Assembly (NCBI GenBank): GCA_937922805.1
Contig: CALAJV010000013.1
Span: forward strand, 21,077 to 85,076
Length of the DNA stretch: 64,000 nucleotides
Direction of reading: 5' to 3'
Origin: an uncultured Acidimicrobiales bacterium
Lineage (GTDB): Bacteria > Actinomycetota > Acidimicrobiia > Acidimicrobiales > SZUA-35
The notes beneath the pieces were generated by a model. That model was not told the DNA's origin, did not search any database, and saw only the letters and a list, made by a program, of their open reading frames with translations. This document shows positions 15,278 through 24,740 of this stretch, piece after piece (positions within the stretch are counted from its first letter, which is position 1; every line of letters starts with the position of its first letter). The translations under genes were made by a program, and so were the position numbers.

Positions 15278-18274
15278 ATGACAAGTTCTAGAGACAATTT
15301 TTCGTTTCAGTTCACGGATGAGCGGGAACATCGAAGCTTGGATCTTTCCGAACAAACCGATCGCCATTTGTGTGCCCCTCTTGGGCAAGCTCTCTCCGAT
15401 GCGTCGGCAAATCGATACGACCGGCTAAGAAACGGCGCCCGTCAAAACAAATGGCACGCGCAACGGGCGGGGCGAAAGTTAATCATCGCGACCGCGTTCG
15501 CATCTGGAGTTATCGTTCCAAGTCTGGCCTCACTCGTTTCGGCCCAACCGTTAGCGAACTTCGTCGGGGATGACGAACCTGTCGACGATGGAAGTATCGA
15601 AGCCGGATTTCACGATGTCATCACCGGAAATACATCATCCAAGTTGAACAGCAACCCGCTGGCGGTCGCGGAGCAAAGCAACACCGAAGTTGTCCCGACC
15701 GCGCTAGTTCGAGCTGACGCTATTTCGGTTGATAACCCTGGAACTCAAGAGTCCTGGCAATTGAGAAACGGGCCCGACTCCAACGGCAACGGAGATGTGA
15801 TCACCGGGAAACCACCCTCGCTGCTAGCCCCCAAGTACCAGTCGGGTCCGAATTCGAATCGTCGGACGCAGCAAAACTGGTCAGCCGCCATTCGGCCTGA
15901 AGCACTCGCCAGGCCAACCGCCACTCCGCAACCTCCTACCCCTTTAACTCAACCTGCGCTTGGTCCCGTAGTATCGGCAACCTCCCAGCAAGTACCGCAA
16001 CCGAAACGCAGTTACCAGGGTCCCCTTCCGGAATTCACGTTCGACAAGGCTCCTACGCTAGGCATCCCGACACAAGACCAACCGCAAACCGAAACCCCGA
16101 GTCCACCAAATTTAACTGGCATGGATACCACACCGCCGGCGCCGCCAACTATCGACATCGCAGCTCCAGACCAACCATCAACACTCGACCAATTGCCGGG
16201 AACAAGCGGCGGTCCGCCGTCGCAGCTCGATCCCTCCGCTCCGGTGACTCCACCAGCTGCGCCCATGGACGTACCGGCTCCGCCAACCCCGAATATGAGC
16301 CCAGTTCCTCCGGATATTCCGGCGACGGAACTTCCATCAAGCTTCGGCCGGGACTTCGATAAAGAGATCGGTGATATTGTCGAAAAAGCGGAGACTCGGG
16401 CTCCCAACGTGACCGAGATTGAGACCACACGGGGCCAAATCGAGTTTGATGGACTCGCCGACGACAACAAGCGAGATGACAACGGCCGAGGTCGAGGCAA
16501 GCCCGGTAAACCGGGTGGGAAAACGATTGACGTTGGCGTAACGATCGGGATGAACAGCGACGAAGCTGTTTCTTCTTCGGTAGATGCCGACGGCAACCTA
16601 ACAGTAACCGTTGAAGCAAAAGACTCAAGCTTCGTCAAGGGTGCAGCGGAGGCGGCTAAGTTTGGCGGCAGTTACACCGACATTACATCTGTCGAAGGTA
16701 ACTCAGTAACATTCGGACTCCCTCCGGCGGCCCAAGCAGAAATTCGAGCCGGGTCAGCCTTGCCCGACAAAGCCAATCTCGATTCAATTACCGTTCCAGG
16801 AACGTCGGTAAAAGAATCCACGATCACCAGCGGAACTGGCCACGAAGTATCCGGCAGTTTCCGTGCCGAGTACGGTCGCGGCACTGTTACCACCTCGGCA
16901 ACCGAGCAATCAGTCGAGCGAACTAATGCGGAAACGGTGACCGTAACCGACGCCGAATCAGAGACCGTCTCATCAACGAGCGGTCTTGGAATCGGGATCT
17001 TCGGTTTCGGGGGCAACGACTACAACAAGAGCGAGAAGACAACCGCTACCGGCACCGACACACCCTATGGAGTCGGAAGTGATAACCAGAATCAGGCGGC
17101 GGTACAGGCCTACGCCGATCATCTCGCCGGCCGACCAGCGGCGGTTCCGGAAGTGTCCAACCAGTTCTCCGAAGTCACGAACGCTGAGATCTACGGATAT
17201 GACGTCTACGCATCTGGTAATTTCGGCAAGGATCCAAAAGGGGCAGTCAAGGCCACCGACGCCACCGAACACACCCTGTCTATGGAGAGCTACCGAACTG
17301 ATGCGTTGAGCATCGGCAGTGGCCAAGTAAGCCATACCGATACTCGAACGTTCGCGCATAACCCAATTGCAATCGACGGTCATTCAGAGTTGTCTTTGCC
17401 AAGCGTCTCGATGACCGTGCAAGAACAAACCACTTATGATGGCGGCGGGTCTGTGAGCGATCGCGTGACACTCTCCACTGGCGATGTCACGATCGACATG
17501 TCGGGCGAACAGCTCCGGGAGAGCATCGATCACCTCCGAGATACCGGCATAGACCCCGGCCCTCTTGCTGATTCAATTTCGAAGTCGAACAGCATCGCGT
17601 GGGGTGCCCGCAATGTTGACAATAGCTGGGGGGGCTATCTTTTCGGTGAGGAGCATGGCACCACAGCTCCGGCCACAAGAGGCAACATCGCTGAGTTAAC
17701 GGGCCACCTTGCGGACCTGGGGCCAACTGGAACCTACGATCAGGTTCCAGCTACCGATACACCAGACGAGGTGACCTTCGCTTCTGGCCCAACCGGTGGA
17801 CAAGCTGACGCCGATGCCCAAGGGCAGTCAGACCATGGGTACGACGAAGTCGACACATCGACCGGCGATTCCAATCTTGACAATCCGAATGGCAACTCGA
17901 ACGAGGCCGCAACCACCGACGACGGATACGCCGGAAACACCGACACAAACACCGACGACGGATACACCAACGCCGCCGCAACCTCCGACGACGGATACGA
18001 CGGATACACCAACGCCGCCGCGACCTCCGACGACGGATACACCAACGACGGATACGACGAAAACACCGGCGCAACCACCGACGACGGATACACCAACGAC
18101 GGATACGACGGATACACCGATGCCGCCGCAACCACCGACGACGGATACGACGGATATACCGACGCCGCCGGAACCTCCGACGACGGATACACCAACGACG
18201 GATACGACGAAAACACCGACGCCGCCGCAACCACCGACGACGGATACGGCGACGCTGGTTTCGGTTGGACTTAG
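15278..18274 (+). CDS. Large exported protein with Pro-rich stalk and DGY-repeat tail
   Basis: ATG 15278 is preferred over the in-frame GTG at 15266, which lies inside the AGGTGGGG SD sequence. The 998-residue protein has a hydrophobic segment only at about 68-88, after a 60-residue hydrophilic leader, ending LVSAQP. It is therefore probably exported or membrane-anchored with an unusually long cytoplasmic N-terminus. Residues of about 170-370 are Pro/Thr-rich, then a basic RGRGKPGKPGGK stretch precedes a beta-rich region of about 450 residues with many VTVT and TSAT strands and a Gly-rich IGIFGFGGNDY centre. The last about 120 residues are Asp/Gly/Tyr/Thr repeats. No known family is recognised. 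Its stop overlaps by 4 nt the stop of the convergent cyclase gene. Confidence 0.55.
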   Translation: MTSSRDNFSFQFTDEREHRSLDLSEQTDRHLCAPLGQALSDASANRYDRLRNGARQNKWHAQRAGRKLIIATAFASGVIVPSLASLVSAQPLANFVGDDEPVDDGSIEAGFHDVITGNTSSKLNSNPLAVAEQSNTEVVPTALVRADAISVDNPGTQESWQLRNGPDSNGNGDVITGKPPSLLAPKYQSGPNSNRRTQQNWSAAIRPEALARPTATPQPPTPLTQPALGPVVSATSQQVPQPKRSYQGPLPEFTFDKAPTLGIPTQDQPQTETPSPPNLTGMDTTPPAPPTIDIAAPDQPSTLDQLPGTSGGPPSQLDPSAPVTPPAAPMDVPAPPTPNMSPVPPDIPATELPSSFGRDFDKEIGDIVEKAETRAPNVTEIETTRGQIEFDGLADDNKRDDNGRGRGKPGKPGGKTIDVGVTIGMNSDEAVSSSVDADGNLTVTVEAKDSSFVKGAAEAAKFGGSYTDITSVEGNSVTFGLPPAAQAEIRAGSALPDKANLDSITVPGTSVKESTITSGTGHEVSGSFRAEYGRGTVTTSATEQSVERTNAETVTVTDAESETVSSTSGLGIGIFGFGGNDYNKSEKTTATGTDTPYGVGSDNQNQAAVQAYADHLAGRPAAVPEVSNQFSEVTNAEIYGYDVYASGNFGKDPKGAVKATDATEHTLSMESYRTDALSIGSGQVSHTDTRTFAHNPIAIDGHSELSLPSVSMTVQEQTTYDGGGSVSDRVTLSTGDVTIDMSGEQLRESIDHLRDTGIDPGPLADSISKSNSIAWGARNVDNSWGGYLFGEEHGTTAPATRGNIAELTGHLADLGPTGTYDQVPATDTPDEVTFASGPTGGQADADAQGQSDHGYDEVDTSTGDSNLDNPNGNSNEAATTDDGYAGNTDTNTDDGYTNAAATSDDGYDGYTNAAATSDDGYTNDGYDENTGATTDDGYTNDGYDGYTDAAATTDDGYDGYTDAAGTSDDGYTNDGYDENTDAAATTDDGYGDAGFGWT
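17920..18255 (+). repeat. Tandem coding repeat (DDGY / NDGYD units)
   Basis: At least eight units built around DDGY, alternating with YTNAAATS, YTNDGYDEN and YDGYTDAA, cover residues of about 880-998 of the 998-aa protein. The DNA is also repetitive: the string GACGACGGATAC recurs throughout, and the longer block running from TCCGACGACGGATACACC to GACGAAAACACC occurs twice. The acidic Tyr-rich composition could bind calcium or be cross-linked, but that is speculative. Confidence 0.8.
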
Positions 18275-21045
18275 CCGAGTCCTGGGCTCGGGTCGACCTG
18301 GTCAAGGTCTGGCAGCAGCGAACCTAGTGTCGACCGGGCATAGGCCAGAGCTTCTCTTTCAGCAGTACTCGAGCGATGGCCCAGCGACCCCAATGCTGAT
18401 TCAACCGTCACAGTGTCCGGACTAGCGGAGGCAGCAAGGTCAGCGATGGCAACGTCAACTGCTTGTTGTTGATCAGGGCTTGGCGGCAACGTCTCATTCG
18501 GCTTTTGAAGCGGGACCATAACTCGACGAGCGTGTTCGTACTCACCTAGCTCGTAGAGAACGAGGAACGCTTCCCGCACTCCTTGTCGGCTCTGAATTCG
18601 ATTGGCTTGCTGCTGGCAGTGGCCCAGCGCATCAGCACACGTCTGCGCCGATCGACGGAGCTCGCCTGCCGAACGGTATGACCTAGAGAGGTTCAACAAA
18701 GCTTGGCCAGTGACCCATTGGTTGGATACCGATCGTGCGATTTCTAATGCCGATACTAGAAGAGCAGAAGCCTCAGCGGGGCTCGCCAGCCGACGAGCAT
18801 CAGCCAAGGCTGTCAAAGACCAAGCAACCGCTGAGGGGTTAGCGACTCGCTCGGCCAGCTGCAGTCCGTGTCGAGCAAGGCCTGCAGCCTCATCATAGAA
18901 CCCTTGGGTTGTTAGCCCCATCGATGCGATTACGTGGAGGTTCGTTCGGTAAAAGGGCTGGTCATGTTCATCACACCATTTGAGCCCCCGGTTCAACTCG
19001 CTGTTCGCCCGCTCGTAGTCACCAGCCATACCGTGACCGGCCATTAAAACAACTCGCGAGGCAATTGGCCCGGTACCTATGGCCACTTCATCGGCCTCTA
19101 CCGCTAGTTGCATAGCAGTAGCTACGTCCCCCTGGTTGAAAGATCGAAACGCCGCCATGCCAGAGAGTTCCGATTGATTTTCGCAACTGAGATCGTCACT
19201 CGTCAGAGATTGAGACTGTTCCAGTAACGTTTGGACCCACGAATACACTTCGTAGTTCATTCTCAGAAATCCGAACATGTGCATCGACGAGACCACCGAT
19301 GCGGCTCGGTTGTAGTTTCCTTGTTGAATGTCGTACAGTACCGCAGCTCGAATATTGCCGACCTCAGAACCTAGCTGGTCGACTGCCGCCATTTCATCAC
19401 TTGATTGGACCCTCGGCCCCAGGTCTAACGCAAGTTCGGCGTAGGTTTTGGCTTGCCGCTTTCGAAGGTCGTCTTTCTGCTGTCTGTCCAGCAGTTCAGA
19501 AATCGGTAGTCGTAGAGGTTGAAGCATCCGATAACGGCTTGCCCCAACGTTGCCGCTCAATTGAACCAGCCCATTAGTTACCAAATTCTCTAACGAGCCC
19601 AGGAGCTGAGATCGAGGCTGTTGGGCTACTCGGGCTAGCTCGGCTAGAGCTACGTCGGGTTGGGCATCAGCCACCAGAGCACCTATTCGCTGGCTTTCAT
19701 CATCGAGACTGTCGATAGACCAACGGAGAGCATTTTGGATCGTGGGTGATTCGCCCTCGAGCACCGAAAGATCGTCTTCTAACAGATCGAGCAAATCGCC
19801 GGGCTTCAACACCGACATTCGGGTAGCCGCCAGCTCAATCGCTAGTGGCATTCCACCCAATCGTTCGCAAATTTCGGTAACCACTGGTCGAGCTGGGGCA
19901 GGGTCAAATCCGGGGTGAGCGATTGTCGCAGTGGCCGTAAACAATCGCTCGCTGTCACCTTCAGCAGTTTCGTCGTTGTTACCAATCCCAAGTGGGCCGA
20001 GAGGAAACACCACTTCACCGAGGACCCCGAGGGGCAGTCGACTGGTTGAAATTACCGTTGGGCCACCGGCTTGCACCGCAGCTTCTGCGACCGAACTAGC
20101 CCCATCGGCTACATGCTCGCAGTTATCTAAAACGATTAGGGCGTCACTTCCGGCCATGGCCTCGGTGATACTGCGTTCGCAGGTTGAGGCAATTTTCGGA
20201 TCAACACCGAGAGCACTGGCAACGGCATTGGCAACGTGGACCGACTGATTCACCGGCACGAGGTCAACAAAACAAACACCATCGGTGAACCGGTGACCAT
20301 GGTTTTCAATAAACGCCTTGGCCAGACAGGTTTTGCCGATGCCGCCAGGCCCGGTGATCGTAATCACCTGACCAGGTTTGAACTGTTCAAGCACAGCTAG
20401 TTCGTCGAATCGACCAATTAGTTGGCTTGGCCCTGGCGCCGGGGCTTCAAAGCGCCTCTTGGTCTTCAATGGAGGAAAAACTGGACCGGCTACCACAGCC
20501 TCGTCACCTAGCTCATGGTGATAGTCAAGCTGCCACAGGGTTTGAGGTGCGAAATCTCGGAGCGCGTAGGACCCAAGGTTGCGCCAGAAAAACCGATCAG
20601 CGCCTGGGCCGAGCATGTCTCTAGTTTTGGTCGACATGATGATCTGTCCACCATGAGCAACGCTATGGAGGCGCCCACTGTAGTTGAGCGGCGTTCCACC
20701 GATGTCACCATCGGACAACTGGAAGACCGTCCCGCTATGCAGACCAATTCTGACCCGAAGTTTTCCGGTTCCTTCTGGATCGCTGGCGATTCCGACCTGG
20801 GCCGCAATCGCGGCTTCAGCAGCTTGGGTCGGATCGTGGAAGTAGATGGCTCGACCGTCGCCTTCTCGGGAGAACACGATTCCGTTTCGGTCGGTACCGG
20901 CCCGTTCAACTATTCCATTTATCGTTGGGATGCACCGTGTCATCTCCAAGCTCCGAGTTAACCAAGCTTCAGAGCTGCGCTCGATGTCGGCGAACAGGAA
21001 GGTCAGGTTTTCAAGCTGACCGGGTTCCTTTTCTGGCGAAGACAC
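18271..21045 (-). CDS. Class III nucleotide cyclase - STAND/AAA ATPase - TPR regulator
   Basis: Three modules are visible in 924 residues. The cyclase homology domain (about 10-180) keeps both metal-binding Asp (D20 in FADIE, D63 in EGDG) and the transition-state pair N121/R125 in LNYSGR, so it could make cAMP or cGMP. A STAND-type ATPase follows, with Walker A GPGGIGKT at 232-239 and Walker B ALIVLDN at about 302-308. The rest is helical TPR-like sequence, with no C-terminal LuxR helix-turn-helix. Such proteins are common in Actinobacteria and are thought to be signal-responsive switches in the cytoplasm. The GTG start is 2 nt after the stop of the DUF2236 gene, indicating an operon and probably coupled translation. 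It ends convergent with, and overlapping, the 998-aa protein gene. Confidence 0.87.
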   Translation of the reverse strand: MSSPEKEPGQLENLTFLFADIERSSEAWLTRSLEMTRCIPTINGIVERAGTDRNGIVFSREGDGRAIYFHDPTQAAEAAIAAQVGIASDPEGTGKLRVRIGLHSGTVFQLSDGDIGGTPLNYSGRLHSVAHGGQIIMSTKTRDMLGPGADRFFWRNLGSYALRDFAPQTLWQLDYHHELGDEAVVAGPVFPPLKTKRRFEAPAPGPSQLIGRFDELAVLEQFKPGQVITITGPGGIGKTCLAKAFIENHGHRFTDGVCFVDLVPVNQSVHVANAVASALGVDPKIASTCERSITEAMAGSDALIVLDNCEHVADGASSVAEAAVQAGGPTVISTSRLPLGVLGEVVFPLGPLGIGNNDETAEGDSERLFTATATIAHPGFDPAPARPVVTEICERLGGMPLAIELAATRMSVLKPGDLLDLLEDDLSVLEGESPTIQNALRWSIDSLDDESQRIGALVADAQPDVALAELARVAQQPRSQLLGSLENLVTNGLVQLSGNVGASRYRMLQPLRLPISELLDRQQKDDLRKRQAKTYAELALDLGPRVQSSDEMAAVDQLGSEVGNIRAAVLYDIQQGNYNRAASVVSSMHMFGFLRMNYEVYSWVQTLLEQSQSLTSDDLSCENQSELSGMAAFRSFNQGDVATAMQLAVEADEVAIGTGPIASRVVLMAGHGMAGDYERANSELNRGLKWCDEHDQPFYRTNLHVIASMGLTTQGFYDEAAGLARHGLQLAERVANPSAVAWSLTALADARRLASPAEASALLVSALEIARSVSNQWVTGQALLNLSRSYRSAGELRRSAQTCADALGHCQQQANRIQSRQGVREAFLVLYELGEYEHARRVMVPLQKPNETLPPSPDQQQAVDVAIADLAASASPDTVTVESALGSLGHRSSTAEREALAYARSTLGSLLPDLDQVDPSPGLG

Positions 21046-21047
21046 TG

Positions 21048-22601
21048 CTAGTTGGGAACAGAATACGGAAGAGGATCAGGATCCGGCTCGTTCGGCATCG
21101 GCACAATGTCGGCTGAGCTCCAATGGGTGTCCAACGACTTTGGGCTGTGGATACCCCAGCTTCGACAAAGCGAATCTGGGAGTTGTACGCCCCCACGATC
21201 TCGATTTTCGAAGACGTTCAACGGGCTGGTATCCGTGAACATCTGCAAAATCTCTCGTCCCATCATCGCCGATAATTCGCCACCGGAAAATCGGGTTGGG
21301 CGACCGATCGCGACCTTAGAAACTCGACGAGATATCAGCAGACGATTAGCCCAATAGTGACCCCATCCCCCGCTACGGACACCGAGCATTGTTCTGACCT
21401 CGTCACCAGCCAAATATCGAATCAACATTGCAGGCAAGGGCTTCATTGATCGCGAAAGCGGTTTCTGTACCTCTTGGAGCAAGGCGTTGGCCAGTATTTT
21501 CCCTTCGTGACTTCCTTCTTGGTGTCTTCGTCTGATCACCGCCATGAGCTCGGTTGAGACCTTGGGGGTGAAATGAGTGCCGAAAATGTCGTGTTCCGCC
21601 GGCCGCCGACAATGAGACTCGCCTTCGGAAAGTGCCGACTCAACTCCAACACCGAGATGGCGACCCACAACGTCCCACACGTGGAACCAAGCGTCGATGT
21701 CGTCATCGTTGTAAGGAACGCCTAGGCGTCCAAGGCCTTCAAAAACCGAGACAGTGAACGTGAAAAGGGTCCCGAGTTGATCTTCTTGATTGATGGGTTG
21801 GCCCAATGTTGGGCGTCCGTGTCGCTCGAAACTCTGTTCTCGCTCTTTCCAGCGGGTTGACAACGTTGGATCAGATTCGGATTCGAACATTTTGCGAACG
21901 ATGCCGTGAAACAACCGGACCCGGCGGGCTAGACGCGCCCCGGCCTGACCAGCGTGCAGCGTCGTAAGATGTTGGCGATCTTGGTCGGCGATAGCAGGAT
22001 CTTCGCTCAACACGGCGATTAGCATTCGAGCTGTCTCTCGAATGCGTCTTGCCGGATGCGAAACTAGTTCGCTGGTCAAGTACAACACCTGAGCCCCTCG
22101 AGCGCAGGCATAGGCTTCAGGTAGCGATTGATGCAACAGCACTGCCGAGACGTGCAAACCGTACGTCTCGAAAAACCGTTGGGCATGCCTTACTTTTTGA
22201 ACATCGATGATGGCGTCAAGATCGGCGTCGGGGCCATAGATGAAGTTATAAACATCATCAGGAAGCGTTGCCCCATTGGGCACGGTTCCATCTCCCGGCG
22301 AACGAGGTTGGGGCGCAGCCAACGCTTTGAACCAGTCAACGTGCTCTGGAATTTGTAACGTCGAGGTTGAATTACCAAGCGACTCGATCGATTTTTGTTC
22401 AACTGAAAGATCGGTGTTGGCTATCGGGCGAGGGTCGCCGGGGACGACCTCGCCATTCGAAACTGAGTGTTCGGAAGTAGAAGCGTTGGCACTTGCGACA
22501 TGGCCAATAAGGCTATCGATCAGCTCTTCGGCTCCGAAGTCGCCGAAGGCTCGTAGATTCTCAAGTTGGGCTGCAACCCTCACTCCGGTTAACGCGTCCA
22601 T
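21048..22601 (-). CDS. DUF2236 (MpaB/Lcp-type) oxygenase
   Basis: ATG 22601 has a clear AGGAG SD sequence 8 nt upstream and overlaps the stop of the preceding gene by 13 nt; the longer frame to 22757 lies inside that gene and is rejected. The 517-residue protein carries the DUF2236 core: RFFETYGLHVSAVLLHQSLPEAYA, then LVSHPARRIRETARML, and RLARRVRLFHGIVRKM with H232 in the position of the haem-ligand His of latex-clearing protein and MpaB. DUF2236 proteins are haem b oxygenases or related enzymes that cleave hydrophobic substrates. The N-terminal 90 residues and the C-terminal 120 are extra and not recognised. There is no signal peptide. The neighbours suggest a role in a cyclase-linked pathway, with substrate unknown. 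Confidence 0.8.
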   Translation of the reverse strand: MDALTGVRVAAQLENLRAFGDFGAEELIDSLIGHVASANASTSEHSVSNGEVVPGDPRPIANTDLSVEQKSIESLGNSTSTLQIPEHVDWFKALAAPQPRSPGDGTVPNGATLPDDVYNFIYGPDADLDAIIDVQKVRHAQRFFETYGLHVSAVLLHQSLPEAYACARGAQVLYLTSELVSHPARRIRETARMLIAVLSEDPAIADQDRQHLTTLHAGQAGARLARRVRLFHGIVRKMFESESDPTLSTRWKEREQSFERHGRPTLGQPINQEDQLGTLFTFTVSVFEGLGRLGVPYNDDDIDAWFHVWDVVGRHLGVGVESALSEGESHCRRPAEHDIFGTHFTPKVSTELMAVIRRRHQEGSHEGKILANALLQEVQKPLSRSMKPLPAMLIRYLAGDEVRTMLGVRSGGWGHYWANRLLISRRVSKVAIGRPTRFSGGELSAMMGREILQMFTDTSPLNVFENRDRGGVQLPDSLCRSWGIHSPKSLDTHWSSADIVPMPNEPDPDPLPYSVPN

Positions 22602-24463
22602 GTTGATACTCCTGGGATGCCGTCGGTTGGGTCTTGATGGGCTCGAACGAGCACTTCTTCTTGCAAGGTGAACGGCTCTTTCCAAACACCACCCGATTGT
22701 TGACGAGACCGAAGCAGGTTTATCAACCAATTCATTCGATCGTCGAAGACGCCCCAATTGTGAGAACGAGTACCCGTCCCGTATCCAAACGAATGGTCGA
22801 ATCGTAGGAGTAGATTATTGGCCCAGCCATCGCATATTGGGTCAAGAGCCGGCGGGAAGAACGAGGTTGAGCCTGGCGGATCTGGTAGATCCCGGCCTAG
22901 CCGAATTACTTCCTCGCCTACTCGGGCTACTAGTACCTGATCGGTTAGCACCCGACCCCAAACGTCTCCGAACGACCGCTCGAATCGTTCTGATGCGGCC
23001 CGGTTTATTCGCCGTCGCCACCGTCCGGCACCCCGATTTTCACTGGCTTCGATACCGATCTGCTGATCGAAGTAGTCGGCGGCAATTTCTTCGACAGAGT
23101 AATCAAGGACTCGTTGAACCTTTATCTGAACATATGATTCGATAAGAACGTTGCCCCTAAAGATAAGTTCAGAGCGGGCCTTGTCCATCCCCGCCTTCGT
23201 CGCTTGACGAGCTAACAGATAGCTAACAAGACCGTGGGCGAGGTCAGAGTAACGCTCGTCTCGATCGGTCTTGGCCAGAGCGGGCGTGAACGGCGGTTCA
23301 TTGGGGTCAGTAGGAGGCAACGGCAGCGGATTCGCTTTTACCTCAGCGGCCAAGGCCGGTTCAATTTTGGCGTAGAGATCTAGCAGCGCTTTATGATCAC
23401 CCAATTTGGGTTCTCCGCCAGCGTCAATACTGGTTAGCAGACGCATAGCGGGTTCAAAGATCTCGGCTTCAAGAGAAGCAGTTCTGGCCAGCAAGCCCTC
23501 AACTGAAACCGACAACTCTTTGAAAACAACCCTCTGTGCAGCGGCAAGTAGGTTCGAGAGTCGCTGCTTGTTCGTTTGTCTAACGTCGATAGCAAGCCGG
23601 TTGAAAACGCCACGGACTGCGTTGGTCGTTGATTGATCGAACCTCCGGGGAGCGAACCGATTTCGGACGTTGCGGCCGATTGTGAGCGAAGCCCACGTAC
23701 CGAAGGCACAGAAGTTGGCATCGGGCCACTCGTTGTCTTCGGTCTGGGCCAACAGTTTTTCGCCAGCGGCAGCTAACCCCTGAGCATCTAGTGGGCCGCC
23801 AAGGTTGTAGGTATATCCGAGAAGCACTCGGGACAAATCTCGGAACCCGAGCGTCACAAGGTGGTTTTGAACACCGTCGGCAATCGACAATTTCTCCAAT
23901 TTCATGTCAGCGAAACTGGCCACCGTCCGCTGCGGTTCGTCACCTCGCTGTTCCAGACCACCAAAGCGGGGACGAATGAATAGCTGAGCGTGGCCGGCCA
24001 AAGCTGACAGGTTCTCAATTTCGCTCGGCGTTAACGTCGACGTTCTCGCAATTGAGAGCCTGTGCTCAGCGGTGAAGACCTGCGGTTCTTTCGTTTGACC
24101 GGTGAGCTCTGCCGACGTGGTCGAAACAAAACCTTCAGTCGAAGCAGCATTGTCGGCCGTAAGGACCATCGAACGAGTGAATTGTCGAGATTCGTTCGGT
24201 CCTAGCCCGATTGGCCCCTCGGGCCAGTCGGGTTCGTGATTGTAGGTACCGACCAGGGAGTCAGTTAAAACCAAACCCTCGAGCGGTTCTGTCCGGTAGT
24301 TCGTGATTGTTGTTGTGTAGTTGACGACAGTTCCAGCTTCGCCGATTTCAGGGTCAGACTGGGTTTCAACCCGAATCGGGTCGTCGGCTCCAGAGCCGGG
24401 CTCAATGTCTGAATCGGCAACCTCTGAAAATTTGGTCGGACCCGTCTCTGATTGGGTTGCCAT
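22589..24463 (-). CDS. Unknown protein with N-terminal DUF11-like beta-sandwich, no export signal
   Basis: ATG 24463 has the strong SD AGGAGGGAAGG directly upstream, so the longer GTG/TTG start is rejected. Residues of about 25-140 look like a single DUF11 domain (G-x-x-V-x-Y-T-T-T-I-T-N, then L-T-D-S-L-V-G, later an NESRQFTRS edge), a fold normally found on cell surfaces. Here there is no signal peptide or membrane segment. The remaining about 480 residues are mostly helical with recognisable blocks FCAFGTWASLTIGRNVRNRFAPRRF and GLVSYLLARQATKAGMDKARSELIFRGN. No family is recognised. It is the first gene of a three-gene minus-strand operon with the DUF2236 oxygenase (13-nt overlap) and the cyclase-STAND protein. 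It may be a partner or substrate carrier for the oxygenase, which is speculative. Confidence 0.6.
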   Translation of the reverse strand: MATQSETGPTKFSEVADSDIEPGSGADDPIRVETQSDPEIGEAGTVVNYTTTITNYRTEPLEGLVLTDSLVGTYNHEPDWPEGPIGLGPNESRQFTRSMVLTADNAASTEGFVSTTSAELTGQTKEPQVFTAEHRLSIARTSTLTPSEIENLSALAGHAQLFIRPRFGGLEQRGDEPQRTVASFADMKLEKLSIADGVQNHLVTLGFRDLSRVLLGYTYNLGGPLDAQGLAAAGEKLLAQTEDNEWPDANFCAFGTWASLTIGRNVRNRFAPRRFDQSTTNAVRGVFNRLAIDVRQTNKQRLSNLLAAAQRVVFKELSVSVEGLLARTASLEAEIFEPAMRLLTSIDAGGEPKLGDHKALLDLYAKIEPALAAEVKANPLPLPPTDPNEPPFTPALAKTDRDERYSDLAHGLVSYLLARQATKAGMDKARSELIFRGNVLIESYVQIKVQRVLDYSVEEIAADYFDQQIGIEASENRGAGRWRRRINRAASERFERSFGDVWGRVLTDQVLVARVGEEVIRLGRDLPDPPGSTSFFPPALDPICDGWANNLLLRFDHSFGYGTGTRSHNWGVFDDRMNWLINLLRSRQQSGGVWKEPFTLQEEVLVRAHQDPTDGIPGVSTWTR

Positions 24464-24606
24464 ACACCTTCCCTCCTCAGTGCGGTCGCCCAACGAACTC
24501 ACATGGTCCGTCAACTGACAGTACCAAAATTGAATGGCACCAGCTAGGCCCGGGGAAGGTCGGAAAGCGGGATCACTCCCGCAGCCATAGTTCGAATCAA
24601 AACTAC

Positions 24607-24662
24607 CGGTGGCCCCGGACGACGAATCAGGTTGGGGAAGAAGCGTCGTATCAGGGCCACCG
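24607..24662. repeat. REP-like palindrome, copy 1
   Basis: Outer arms CGGTGGCCC and GGGCCACCG pair perfectly, and inner arms ACGACG and CGTCGT pair again further in, leaving a purine-rich loop. The similarity to copy 2 extends 4 nt past the palindrome. It can fold in DNA or RNA. Confidence 0.85.
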
Positions 24663-24684
24663 AGATCTTGAGAGCTGGCTTTGT

Positions 24685-24740
24685 CGGTGGCCCCGGACGA
24701 CGAATCAGGTTGGGGAAGAAGCGTCGTATCGGGGCCACCG
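24685..24740. repeat. REP-like palindrome, copy 2
   Basis: This is a copy of the element at 24607-24662 in the same orientation, 78 bp away, with a single A/G difference over 60 bp. The 18-bp spacers after each copy are unrelated, so the pair is not a simple longer tandem duplication. Confidence 0.85.

Noticed and set aside
17740..18305. Two long minus-strand open frames opposite the DGY repeats (YPSYPSS- and RRRRIRR-rich)
   Set aside because: They are mirror images of the coding repeats of the 998-aa protein, have periodic low-complexity translations and no start signals.
22602..22757. Upstream extension of the DUF2236 gene
   Set aside because: It lies inside the preceding gene, and the ATG at 22601 has a better SD sequence.
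24544..24738. Minus-strand frame with repeated IRRFFPNLIRRPGPP
   Set aside because: It runs through the two palindromes, so the repeat is a DNA-level repeat; there is no SD sequence and the peptide is composition-biased.
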